Assembly (NCBI GenBank): GCA_958430865.1
Contig: CAUDNR010000653.1
Span: 1 to 23,734, forward strand
DNA from: Entrophospora sp. SA101
Lineage: Eukaryota; Glomeromycota; Glomeromycetes; Entrophosporales; Entrophosporaceae
Length of the DNA stretch: 23,734 nt
Reading direction: 5' to 3'
The notes beneath the pieces are model-generated. The model saw only the letters and a program-made list of their open reading frames with translations, was not told the DNA's origin and ran no database searches. The translations under genes were made by a program, and so were the position numbers. Positions 10,512 to 19,686 of the stretch are shown piece by piece; the first letter of the stretch is position 1, and each line of letters opens with the position of its first letter.

Positions 10512-11036
10512 TCAAAATACATGACGATGTTCTACAATCTCAAATTTGCCTTTTGCTGTAGCCTTTATGTCAAACACTCTTCCCAATGAAGGCTGATTCA
10601 CTTGGTAATAAGTTTGCCTAAGATAGTCAATGAGATCTTCATTAATCTGTTGATTCTCCATAGGGGGGAAATCAACAACACAAAAAATTGAATCAGATGA
10701 ATTGCCGATGCTAGCTCCTCCAAAACTCATGGTATTATCCGAAAACGATTGAAAACCAGGAAACCTTCGAATAGCTGATCCAAAAAAAAAAAATTGTTAA
10801 AAAAATGTAACAAAACATTATTAGTTATTTTTGGACATACCATTAGTTATGTTATTTTTATTAATATTTCGCTGTCTGAGTCCGTTATCGTTCCACTCAA
10901 TGATGAATAACATTGGATCAATATAATAATCATCTATCTCAGAGACAGGGACACTGCAATTCGCTTTTGCAGTATTGAACCATTGGACAATAATTTCTTG
11001 GGTTTTGTCACTAAAATCCTTTAATGAATTCGTCAT
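10512..11036 (-). CDS. Hypothetical protein, two exons, 152 aa
   Basis: Exon 1 is 11036-10841 (65 codons plus one base) and exon 2 is 10774-10512. The 66-nt intron is GT-AG (GTATGTCC ... GATCAG), and the phase-1 join gives TNAIRRFPGF across the junction. The protein starts MTNSLKDFSDKTQEIIVQWF and ends KFEIVEHRHVF. It has no signal peptide or membrane segment. It is acidic in the middle (SEIDDYYIDP) and has an aromatic, mixed alpha/beta-looking C-terminal half (SIFCVVDFPP, LIDYLRQTYYQV, GRVFDIKATAKGKF). Codon use and the clean intron argue for a real gene. I do not recognise the family and assign no function. A short membrane-type frame (11088-11270) sits just upstream on the same strand. Confidence 0.6.
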
Positions 11037-11087
11037 CTTTTTTTTTACTAATAATTTTTTACTAATAATTTTTTCAAATAAATCAGA

Positions 11088-11270
11088 TTAAGATATTGGT
11101 AAATAAACACATTGTATAAGAGAAAAATGAGCGTTATACCTAAAGAACTTAGGAAAGAGCTTAGAGAAAAGCCAGTGCCAAAATGCTAAAGACATGCTAA
11201 CGGGAAATGTACACATGATAATAATGACTACTACAACAATACAAATGGTTTTTTCAATTGTTTTTGGCAT
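11088..11270 (-). CDS. Possible 60-aa membrane peptide
   Basis: The frame starts at an ATG and begins MPKTIEKTICIVVVVIIIMC, a hydrophobic segment at about residues 9-22, followed by a second aromatic-hydrophobic stretch (LAFWHWLFSKLFPKFF). A donor-like AGGTATAAC inside it could make it a first exon, but no phase-compatible join to the gene at 11036 was found. It may be a small membrane protein, an exon of an unseen gene, or chance in AT-rich DNA. Confidence 0.2.
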   Translation of the reverse strand: MPKTIEKTICIVVVVIIIMCTFPVSMSLAFWHWLFSKLFPKFFRYNAHFSLIQCVYLPIS

Positions 11271-12026
11271 GGTTAATGTACGATTATGGTTAAGTATATA
11301 TTAATGTGTCCGTAATTATCTAACTTGTTCAGAGATGGGAAAAGTAATTTTTTATGTAATAATTACATCATGATGTTAGCAAAGTTTGATTATCACGAAC
11401 TCTAATCATCGTCCAATCAGCATAATAGAAATATAAATGATCGTGATAAAAATCATGCACCAAATAAAATACTATCAGTCACGGGACATGTCACGCAGAT
11501 CAATGATCTGAAATCATAGTATTCGAATTTACACAGTAAAATTTTACAACCAAGCGATTTCTAATCCCCATTTAATACCCTTGCTGTGTAGTAACCATCG
11601 CCAAATTCGAGATATAACTTCTTTATCATATGTATTGGCTTTAAGAAAATTTTTAAAGGAGGTTGTTAATAAAACCGAAAATAATCTGACCCTCAAAGTC
11701 AAATTTTGCTTTTATATTAATATGTAAATTTTGTTTGACGCGTCCAATTACAAGTACAGATAAAAATAAATGTCCAAATATTACATTATTGTGAATATTT
11801 GCAGAGTTTTGATTACTTAGGTATGTCTTTTATAGTAAAATCATTTATTTTAAAAGGAAATATAATAAATAAATAGATATTAAGATTTTTCTTTACTACA
11901 GGGTCCTATATACATAAATAATGATTAAATTAAAAGGTGTTTTATCTCTGGCTTTATTCATTTAATTATTTATCATAGCGATGTTATTAAATATAAGTTA
12001 AAATAAAAGACATCAATAAATGAATG
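11271..12026. other. AT-rich intergenic DNA
   Basis: No gene is seen. Several short imperfect inverted repeats exist (for example GATTATCACGAA near 11389 and ATCGTGATAAAAATC near 11440) without a clear element boundary. Confidence 0.45.
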
Positions 12027-12252
12027 ATTGATAAAACGTTCACTACTTTGCAAGCTTCATAAATCTTGTCCTTAACGCTTATACAAACTATTAAATTATT
12101 GATAAAACATTCGTTAGTATATTTTGTTCATAGATCTTGTCTTAACGCTTACTTTGATCACTCCTACACAAACTATTGAATAATTGATAAAACGTTCGTT
12201 AGTATATTTTGCAAGCTTCATAGACCTTGTCACTTCGAACTCCTATACAAAC
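12027..12252. repeat. Three imperfect tandem copies of a 70-85 bp unit
   Basis: Copies start at about 12027, 12098 and 12183. Each begins ATTGATAAAACGTTCG or a close variant (ACGTTCAC, ACATTCG, ACGTTCG). Each continues with TTTGCAAGCTTCATAGA/TCTTGTC and ends with CTATACAAACTATT or a variant. Copies 2 and 3 share an extra TTAGTATATTTTG that copy 1 lacks. Nothing shows a function. Confidence 0.75.
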
Positions 12253-13140
12253 TGGATCTTAATCTCCCTCAAAAAAGATGGTTCGCTGTCGTCGTTTGCT
12301 ATTTGTTACTATTAATATTATTGTTTAATGTTGCTATAACAACTACTGATTGATGGATATTCATAATAATCATTAATGGAACTTTATCAATATAAAGTCA
12401 GAAATATAAAACAATCACTAATAAAATATCTTTTAGTTTTTTTGAATTCCATTCTACAAAAATTCTTCATGACTATTATTAAATTTCTATAAAATAGTTT
12501 TCGTGAACCTTTCTAAAACTTATTAACCAATAATCCCCATAAAGTAATGGCCATATGAAAGTTTAAAGTATTCTACACCTTCTCATTTACTATCAGGTCT
12601 TTTAAATCGATATTAAGAAATAATCTGAGCTTTGAAGTGAAAAAGTAACACCGTTTTTGAATAGCCGTAAATTCATGTAGAGAAAACCTTTTCAATATGA
12701 AAAAGTATTCATTAAAAGCTTTAATGGAGTACTTTCATTTTACCCTAACAACGAGATATTTAAAAAACCTCATGTGGCACGGATTTCCAAATTTAAATTT
12801 ACATATAGAAAATCAATTGATGTGACATTGTCACACGACTCCCGTTTCGGAAGAATGATACTGAAACAAAAAAATAATATATTAGTTACAATATATATTA
12901 CGTTGTATATTGTAAAACAAGTTTTAGAAGGGAAGGGATTGGTTGATGCGAGCCACATCAACGTTAACATATCAAGCTCACGTTTCACAGACAACAAAAT
13001 GTCTCATGCCCATCTTAAATTTCGTTGGGCGAATTCAATTTTTTATTTAATAAAAAAAATGTTTGTCTTTTAAAAGCCACAATAGTATGGCAAGCCAAAA
13101 TGGGCAAAAGGTCGTTTGAATTAAATGCTAGAAATTTTCG
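12253..13140. other. AT-rich DNA, overlapping frames on both strands, no gene called
   Basis: Frames at 12774-13073 (plus) and 12770-12997 (minus) overlap the same DNA. Neither shows a recognisable motif, intron structure or continuation, so neither is called. They might be remains of an old transposon gene. Confidence 0.4.
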
Positions 13141-13950
13141 ATGTAGCATTAAGAAAATGCTACACTACGTTTCTTAAAAAATGCTATACGTCATTTTTTA
13201 TTTGCACAAGTTTTTTTTTAAGAATGCTACATACGTTTTTATCGTTTTTTTGAAAATGTTACACGCTTTTATTTAATGCTTCTTGTCATTTTTTTAAAAG
13301 ATCCACCATTATATTTAAAGGTTGTATGCTACACTTTATTCTTTTAAATTCTACTGTTATTCTTTTTAAGATGATATGTAAAGTTTTTTTAAATAAAAAT
13401 GCAAATTATTTAAATATAAAATTATTTTTTTAGTTAAATTTTATGATTAAATATAATGAGTAAATCAGATTCAATTTCTTGATCACACACAAAATTTTAT
13501 TATTCAAGTATGGTTGCTTGCCAAAACTCCTCCGGAAATCAATTGGCATTCATTAAGAGGTTTCGGCAAGCAACCTTATATATTCAAGCAACAAATGCAT
13601 TATTACAATCTGAAGATTATGACTATTTACATAATCAATTAATTCGTTATCAACTATGCTTAGAGACTTCTACAATATTTTGATGATAACAATGATAATA
13701 AAATTTATTTATTAATTATAAATATTGGCGTATTCAGACAAGAGGTGTCCCCTTCCATAATTAAATCATCGATTTCATTGATTTTATTCATTATTTCGTA
13801 ATAATAGTGCAGTTAGATGGAAATGCGTTTTTTAGGAATGACAAATAAAAACATGTGCGACATTAAATAAAAAAATGCGTGTAGCATTTTTTAAAAAATG
13901 ATGTGTAGCATTTTTAAGAAATGACGTGTTAATAGCATTTTAAGAAATCT
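13141..13950. mobile_element. Element bounded by inverted AATGCTACAC-type arrays
   Basis: The left block (about 13141-13290) carries repeated AATGCTACAC / AATGCTATACGTCATTTT motifs separated by TTCTTAAAA runs. The right block (about 13825-13950) carries the complement (GCGTGTAGCATTTTTTAAAA, GATGTGTAGCATTTTTAAGA, GACGTGTTAATAGCATTTT). Reverse-complementing the right block lines it up with the left. For example, TACACGCTTTTATTTAATG in the left block matches TACACGCATTTTTTTATTTAATG from the right. The enclosed segment of about 530 bp contains a small ORF and a hairpin. No clean target-site duplication was found, so exact ends are uncertain. An inverted-array non-autonomous element is the simplest reading. 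Confidence 0.45.
13510..13683 (+). CDS. Small ORF (57 aa) inside the inverted-repeat element
   Basis: The ORF starts at ATG 13510 and stops at TGA 13681-13683. It begins MVACQNSSGNQLAFIKRFRQ and contains ALLQSEDYDYLHNQLIRYQL. The composition is ordinary soluble, helix-prone protein rather than the Ile/Phe/Asn noise usual for random frames here. Its first part overlaps an 11-bp hairpin stem (GGTTGCTTGCC at 13512-13522 and GGCAAGCAACC at 13565-13575), which could be chance or part of the element. No family is recognised. It could be a truncated element-encoded protein. Confidence 0.3.
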   Translation: MVACQNSSGNQLAFIKRFRQATLYIQATNALLQSEDYDYLHNQLIRYQLCLETSTIF

Positions 13951-14306
13951 TCGTGAAACTGCAAATTCTTTTTTATAGGTAAAATTACCAAAGACATTAA
14001 AAAAAATCCACAATTAAACCTGAAATAAAGATTGAAAGTTACACGATCGTTGACAACGATCAACATTTTTTATACCAAAAAAGACAACAACAGTCACACC
14101 TAAAAATAAATCACCCCATTGGGAACATATCACTATCACTCATGAGCATGCATTTAGAGATTTTATAAACTTGGGAATGCGTTTATAGAGGGTATATACA
14201 CTTAGAGGGAGTTGACTTTACACAAAATTTTTAGTTCGTCAAAATTTAAAAGAAGGGTAATACAAAATATAGCAATAGGAAAAAAAAAAAATTACTGTTT
14301 ATTTTT
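13951..14306. other. Intergenic DNA downstream of the tRNA gene
   Basis: No gene is seen. A perfect interrupted palindrome GATCGTTG-A-CAACGATC lies at 14045-14061. Confidence 0.45.
14280..14291 (-). terminator. RNA polymerase III terminator of tRNA-Val
   Basis: There are twelve A on the plus strand, so a T12 run in the tRNA sense strand, starting 15 nt after the tRNA 3' end. Runs of four or more T end Pol III transcription. Confidence 0.75.
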
Positions 14307-14379
14307 GTCTCGTGTCAGATTCGAACTGACGACCGTCTGTGTGTTAGACAGACGTGATAACCAACTACACCAACGAGAC
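14307..14379 (-). tRNA. tRNA-Val (anticodon AAC)
   Basis: The 73 nt fold as a full cloverleaf without an intron. The acceptor stem is GTCTCGT/ACGAGAC (7 of 7 pairs). The D arm is GTGTAGTTGGTTATCAC. The anticodon stem is TCTGT/ACAGA with loop CTAACAC, so the anticodon is AAC (Val; A34 would be edited to inosine to read GUU, GUC and GUA). The variable loop is CGGTC and the T arm is GTCAG-TTCGAAT-CTGAC. The B box (AGTTCGAATCT) is intact. No CCA is encoded, as expected for a eukaryotic nuclear tRNA. A Pol III T-run follows. The SGF11 stop codon lies 157 nt upstream on the same strand. Confidence 0.96.
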
Positions 14380-14449
14380 TATATGTGAAAATTCGTAAAA
14401 TTATATAATCATAATATTTAATTTTTAAGCAAAAAGTTTGTTACACGAT

Positions 14450-14468
14450 ATTAATATATATATATATA
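14450..14468. repeat. (TA)n tract between tRNA-Val and SGF11
   Basis: TTAATATATATATATATAA is read directly. Similar (TA)n tracts sit inside an SGF11 intron (about 15488-15502) and an intron of the ATPase gene (about 17181-17199). Confidence 0.85.
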
Positions 14469-14536
14469 ACTTTTTTATAGAAGCGATCTTCACAACTATT
14501 TTTATAACTTTAAAATAATTCTTTTCATCATGATTA

Positions 14537-15997
14537 TCAATCAATTTTTTTGCGGATTGGTGAATTTGGTGTAGTATATGACAACGATTCTCCTAATTAT
14601 TAAATTTTTATTAATATTAATAACTATTTTTTAGTTAAAATATTACAAAAAAAAACTCACCACTTCTTTCATGATAAATACTAGAATATTCCTCTAAATC
14701 TTGTAATCTATCAGTATCAAATGATCTAGACATATAATCAATGAACCAATCGCCTCAATTAGTTAATAGTCTCATATCCACATATGATCATATAAAAAAA
14801 ATAATAGTAAAGAGCATGCATACGGAGGAGCACTCGAAGATCGTTTAAATGAAAATAATGAAGCTGATGATAATGAATTATTTGATTTTCTAGATCTAGT
14901 TAATCCTAAACATTTGGAAAAATGTCTAGCATAAACCTTATAAGGATATTTTAGATTACACCTATTGCAATTCAACATTAATTTGGTGGATTTTAAGGCT
15001 TGTATTTCTTGTCCGAATATATCAAATCCTGGTCTATCCAATAAAATGAATGGATTGCTTTTAACAAAAAATACAAATTTATATTTAATAATATTATTAT
15101 TTAAATCTTAATCATAACTGATAAGTAACAAATTGATAATAGTACTTGTCGTCAAGATACTCGATTTTATCAGTTTTAATAAGTTGTGGATTTTTAAAAT
15201 TTTTATACTCTTCAAGCATTATATCAACAATGCATTCATCAATTAGTTCGTTTAAAATTTCTTTCGCCTTAATTAATTTTCAAAAAAAGATATTATTAAT
15301 TAATTAATAAAATTACTAAAATATATTATCATTAGTATATATTGGTATTTACCAATCCCGCCATGTTTTGTGGATATTTCATTCCATAATGATTATGACG
15401 TGTAATTATTGCAGACGAAGAAGAATATGAATATGATTGAGAAGTTACATCAATTGTTTCTATTGATTAATAGAAAATGGGTTTCTTTATATATATATAT
15501 ATGAAAAAAGTGATTACGATAATAAATAAATGTTTACCATTATCAACTTTTAGTGATTTTTTATTGTCATTTTGAACTGCTTCTTTAATTGAATCAACTG
15601 AGTTGAATAAGTTATTATTATCATTATCATTATATTTACTTATCATTGTCATTCCTCTTCTTCTTCTTATTATTATTATCATTATCATTAGTATTATTAT
15701 TATTATGATTAGCGATATTTGTATTTGAAACCTACCTCTTTCAATTATTTTAACATTATTAACAATAGTATTTTTATTATTTTTTAATTGTTTATTAAGT
15801 TGATATTGTTTATCATATCTGCTATAAATTCTAAGTCTGATTGGTTGAGCTATTGTTGCTGGTGAAATAGTTACTGGTGAAACTGTTGTTACTGGTAAAA
15901 TAGTCGTCGTTGGTGAATCTGTTGGAGTAGTGAGTGGTAAATTTGTAGTTGGTGAAGCTGCTGCTGGATTGAGTTTTTGTTGATGGTCCTTACTCAT
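14537..15997 (-). CDS. SGF11: SAGA deubiquitinase-module subunit Sgf11 (ATXN7L3-like)
   Basis: Seven exons: 15997-15736, 15654-15538, 15459-15353, 15267-15146, 15057-14824, 14725-14661 and 14592-14537. All joins are GT-AG and phase-consistent, giving about 320 aa. Residues 8-50 are Pro/Thr/Ser-rich and residues 105-110 Asn-rich. The helix AKEILNELIDECIVDIMLEE (163-182) corresponds to the Sgf11 helix that packs with Sus1. Next come DRPGFDIFGQ, matching the family's PGLDIFGQ signature, and a C2HC zinc finger (Cys233, Cys236, His248, Cys252; CNRCN ... HFSKCLG). In this family the finger docks the Ubp8/USP22 module on the nucleosome for H2B deubiquitination. It is long for Sgf11 because of the N-terminal extension. 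The start is either 16045 or, more likely, 15997 (MSKDHQQKLN). The first intron (81 nt) keeps the frame open if retained. The 5' exons are less certain than the helix and finger exons. Confidence 0.85.
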
Positions 15998-16421
15998 ACT
16001 TAAATTTTTCGTGTCAAAAAAAACCCCTGTTTCACAAAAAAACATTTTGTTAATTTTTTTAATATCGTCGATTCAATTTACGCGAAATATCTGTGTACCA
16101 TAATTAAACCATCTTTTAGAATGTCACTTGATTGTTTAATATGGCTACGATGTTGAAAATTTAACCAAAAAATACGCGTAAGTTTACAAAAAGTAATGAT
16201 TATTTCATGTATTTCACGAGTTAGTAATTTTAGGAATTCGTCGCTTTACTTATATATTATCATTATATGTACAATTCTAAACCATATTATTTATTATTTT
16301 ATATAAAAATAAAACTTTTAAATAAATAATTTTTAAATAAATAAATAATAAATAAATCTATATTTAAGTGCGCATGTGTTTACTTTTTACTCATGTGATA
16401 TCTTCATATCAATACTTATAT
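15998..16421. other. Spacer between the ATPase gene and SGF11
   Basis: This region holds the 3' UTR of the ATPase gene (stop at 16422) and the SGF11 promoter. It contains AAATAAAT repeats at about 16320-16355 and no gene. Confidence 0.5.
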
Positions 16422-18468
16422 CTACCATAACCAACCTTTCTTTGTAGGTTTACCAACTCTAACAGTTTGATCATTTTTCCTACTCCAAATCAATTCTCTG
16501 GTACGTTGTTCCTTATCAACTTCTTCAACTCTTTCACAAACATTATCCAACAATTCATCAAACCCTTCACTGTTAACGACTTCTTCAAAACATTTTTCTA
16601 ATATCTTTGAATCAGGTCTAACATTTTGTTGATCATCTATCATTATGAGATTGTCATGATCTAACATTCTAACCCATTTTGGATTACCCGTTATGATTCT
16701 ACACTGGTTTACTGGTAAGGATTTTGTTGGTGATTTAATTAATTCTCTAATTAATTTCCATGCACAAGATGCATATTTCTGTTCTTCGAATGCTGTCTCT
16801 TCAAAATCTGGTATTAAGCCAATTGTATTTGTCATCCAAGTTCTTTCTTCTTCTTCCAACTTGTCAGCGGTTTCTAATTTAAATACAACGATTATTATTA
16901 TAGGAAAAAATAATTATAAATAAAAAATCATTTTATATATACCAACTAAATTATTTTCTCTTCCTAGTCTATTGATATATAACAATCTACCACCAATACG
17001 ACTAATAATACTTTCAATCACTTCATCTGATTCACGACCACGACGCTTTTGTTTAAGCAATTTTATTGCTTCATCATTTCCTAAGTTATTGACTCTAATC
17101 ACTTCCATACGTGATGCATCTCGTTCTATAATTCATAGTTCAATAATAAATAAAAAATCGATAATCTTAAATTCAATTTAATATATATATATATATATTC
17201 ATAAATAAATTTTATACTTACTCATACGCTCATAAACTGTATAATCATCGGTGTTAAATATTATTGTTACAAGTTTAGCAGCAGCCCATGATTCAGCTCT
17301 TTGTTGCAATAGTTCCAATAAATCCTCGCCATCTTCGTCATCTTTAAATGCGTGGATATTATTAATTATTAATACTAAAGGTCTGCCACGCCTTCTTGAA
17401 TATTTTACAGCTACAAGTTCTATCATGTTAAATGCTTTTTCGACATCCAATAATGCAGAACCTCTTTCAGGTGCTTCCCTAGCAAATAATTGACCAACAT
17501 AGTCTTCTCTATAAGTATAATGTAATGCTTTACCTAATCTTGTTTTGAATACTTCACTGTCTGAATGTGCCTCAGTAAATACAACACCATAATGTCCTAT
17601 TCTATCCATAGCATTTAATACCAATTGAGTTTTACCGGTTCCTCTCTCACCCACCAACAAATAATATTTTCCTAAACCATGACCTGCAATAGCATGATTT
17701 ATTTTTCTTTGTTCTTCTCTAGCAAAAAAACCATCTTTTGTTTTAGATTTTAATAATGGTGCAGGTTTAGTAAATGCTAATTGAACTTTATGTACTTCAT
17801 TCCATTCATAAAATGCTTGATAAACTACTCCTCCAATTCCAACAGCTCCTAATCCCATAACTGTTGTCAAAACTGCATCCATAACACGTTGTGAAAATAT
17901 CGAACCAGTTTGTGGTGGAGGCGGTGGTCGCTGTTGTTGTTTATTCGTACCCCCATTCGATGATGATGATTTTTTTCTTCTTCTTTTTCTTCTTCTTGGA
18001 TCTAATTCTTCTTCTTCATCCAGTGCTGTTTCTGCTGATTTTTCTACCATTGGTTGAAATGGGTCTACAAATTATCACAATATTTATTGGTTTTATATAT
18101 GCTTTTAAAAGAAATATATCATTTCTCACTCTCGCAAAACGCCAACGTTTAAGAATCAAACCTCGATATATAGATAAATAAATAAAAATTAATTAGAGCC
18201 ATAATTAATCTTATTTACCAGGAAAAGGATCCCATACTCCAGCAGCATTTGTATCTTGATTAAAATTTCTAATTTGTGCTTTATTATTATCATCGTTGTT
18301 AAATAAAGATTTTTTTATTTTCAAATTATAAAATCTATAAAATTCCAGTCTAACAATTTTATTATTATTATTATAAACAGGATTTCTTTTCACGATATTT
18401 ACTAGATTATTGCGGAATTTATACATAACTCTTGGCGAAAAAAATTTTTTTTTAATATGTAGTACCAA
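16422..18468 (-). CDS. Mitochondrial membrane P-loop ATPase (AAA+/STAND-like)
   Basis: Four exons: 18468-18219, 18064-17222, 17125-16943 and 16873-16422. All introns are GT-AG with matching phases, giving about 575 aa. The N-terminus is basic and Asn-rich (MVLHIKKKFFSPRVMYKFRN), as in a mitochondrial presequence; a second ATG at 18426 is an alternative start. An Arg/Lys-rich and poly-Pro linker (about 106-134) is followed by one membrane segment (about 146-166, LTTVMGLGAVGIGGVVYQAF). The NTPase domain has Walker A GERGTGKT (222-229) and a Walker B-like strand PLVLIINNIHAF (312-323). The C-terminal part (from about 365) is helical, with VNNLGNDEAIKLLKQ and ISRIGGRLLYI, as in the lid and winged-helix region of such ATPases, and ends KKGWLW. 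The expected location is the mitochondrial inner membrane, by inference. The NN in place of the usual acidic pair is notable. The function is unknown to me. Confidence 0.85.
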
Positions 18469-18775
18469 ACAAAATAAAATGTTGCTTATTTAAAAAGTGA
18501 TATCGTTACAAAATGCTAAATATTACATTCAAAAGACATAGAATGATAATAGTAAAAATGCTAAATATAAACTCAAAAGAATCATAAACTAATCAAAAAA
18601 AAAATTTTTTGGAATTCATTACAAAATTACTTTCACGTTTACCTGTCTTTAAAACAAGCCTAGCTTTACCAATTGGCTCTGACTGAATCCCAGGAAGTCG
18701 TGGTTGAAGGGAAGGTGGGATACAAAAAGGATTAGGAAAAGTGCCTTGGATGATGGTACGTACTCCATAAGCCTC

Positions 18776-18783
18776 ATCTAACT
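18776..18783. repeat. Target-site duplication, left copy
   Basis: ATCTAACT directly abuts the left end of the inserted element. The identical octamer follows the right end at 19228-19235. An 8-bp duplication is the hallmark of hAT insertion. Confidence 0.9.
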
Positions 18784-19227
18784 TAGAGGTTGGAATTGTC
18801 CAAAAAAATCCTTAGTCGACTACTAGTTGGTCAAAATTTCTTTAGTCGACTAAATTTTTTTTTTGCAAATTACGAATTCATTTTTCATTTTTTCAAAATA
18901 CTTCCACACAAAGCCATGTGTTACGATTCGTTTTTTTATGAGTCTTCTGGAACCACCGCTTAAATCATCGGAACTTGAAGCTAATGAACTATTGGACCTT
19001 GTATCGGAAGTGTTATTCGGTCACATGTAAAATTATCATCAACAACAACACCATTATTGTCGTCATAATCATATTAATGGTATTGTTATTCTTCCGCATA
19101 GAAATTTTCCATTTTGAATGATAAAACACAAAAATCGTAATTGGTCAAACAATAATAATATTAACATAATATTAGTATTGTAATAGTAGTATTATTTATC
19201 GACTATTTTAGTCGATTCCAACCTCTA
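18784..19227. mobile_element. Non-autonomous hAT-type element, 444 bp
   Basis: The left end TAGAGGTTGGAAT (18784-18796) is the exact reverse complement of the right end ATTCCAACCTCTA (19215-19227). It is flanked by perfect 8-bp duplications. The TAGAGGTTGGAA-like terminus and 8-bp target duplication fit the hAT superfamily. Subterminal TAGTCGAC motifs occur at 18813-18820 and 18843-18850, and related TCGACTA / TAGTCGA motifs lie at 19199-19205 and 19209-19215; hAT transposases typically bind such clusters. No transposase is inside, so movement needed one supplied elsewhere. Perfect ends and duplication suggest a fairly recent insertion. Confidence 0.88.
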
Positions 19228-19235
19228 ATCTAACT
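19228..19235. repeat. Target-site duplication, right copy
   Basis: ATCTAACT, identical to 18776-18783. Confidence 0.9.
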
Positions 19236-19252
19236 CTTTGAAGTGAAATAAA

Positions 19253-19686
19253 CAGCGTGAGCCCTTATCTTTCCGTGTATTTGTAAGACTGGTGATTGCA
19301 AAAGCGTCCATAACGTCATCATACGAGGTCTGTCCATAATGGCCAATCCACCGATCATTTGGTATGATTATTAAAATGGAATCATACTTCCCAACGTCAG
19401 AAAGCATTTTTTCATAATTATGAATTTTACCATCAGGAGCTTCTGAAAAAAAAAGCTCGAAGAGCATCAAATAACGATAAAGGTTCTTTAAAATAAATAA
19501 CGTGTCTTATTTTAGATTTTATTATAGAGGCAGCTATAAAAAATTATTTTTATTGATCTTTTTTACTTGCTTCGTTTTCTTGCTCTTATTCACGTTATGC
19601 AATCTCCTTTCCCTTGTTCAATTTCTTCTTGCGCTTTTAACAATAATTTTTTATTCATTTTTAAAATTTAAAGACAAAAAGACAAA
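19253..19686 (-). repeat. Left arm of a large inverted duplication
   Basis: This segment reappears in reverse complement at 19980-20338 with high identity, apart from one deletion of about 67 bp and a few small changes. It includes the 5' part of the split ORF and about 215 bp upstream of it. The upstream part contains a short coding-like run in the same sense (KKLLLKAQEEIEQGKGDC) at about 19652-19600, perhaps an upstream exon or its remains. Confidence 0.85.

Larger units (their letters stand above)
18593..19470 (-). pseudogene. Unrecognised ORF split by a hAT-type element
   Basis: The upstream part (19470-19228) reads MLSDVGKYDSILIIIPNDRW, GHYGQTSYDDVMDAFAITSL and CLFHFKELD. It then hits a TAG in the first codon of the inserted element. 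If the element and one copy of the 8-bp target duplication are skipped, the same frame continues at 18775 for 60 codons through EAYGVRTIIQGTFPNPFCIP and IGKARLVLKTG to a TGA at 18593-18595. A GGTAAACG at about 18641 could alternatively be a splice donor. The 5' end is not resolved: the frame opens at a TTG (19470), and a poly-T CAG acceptor at about 19443 suggests upstream exons. The family is not recognised. A damaged partial copy lies inverted at 19980-20338. The gene ends only 125 nt upstream of the ATPase start. Confidence 0.65.

Noticed and set aside
12770..13073. Overlapping frames on both strands (99 and 75 codons)
   Set aside because: They occupy the same DNA, neither has a recognisable domain, and AT-rich sequence makes such frames common.
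16972..17181. Plus-strand frames antisense to the ATPase and PPR genes (also at 16693, 17251, 17891, 5485, 5873, 6575 and 7349)
   Set aside because: They are complements of real minus-strand exons and show no independent coding signal.
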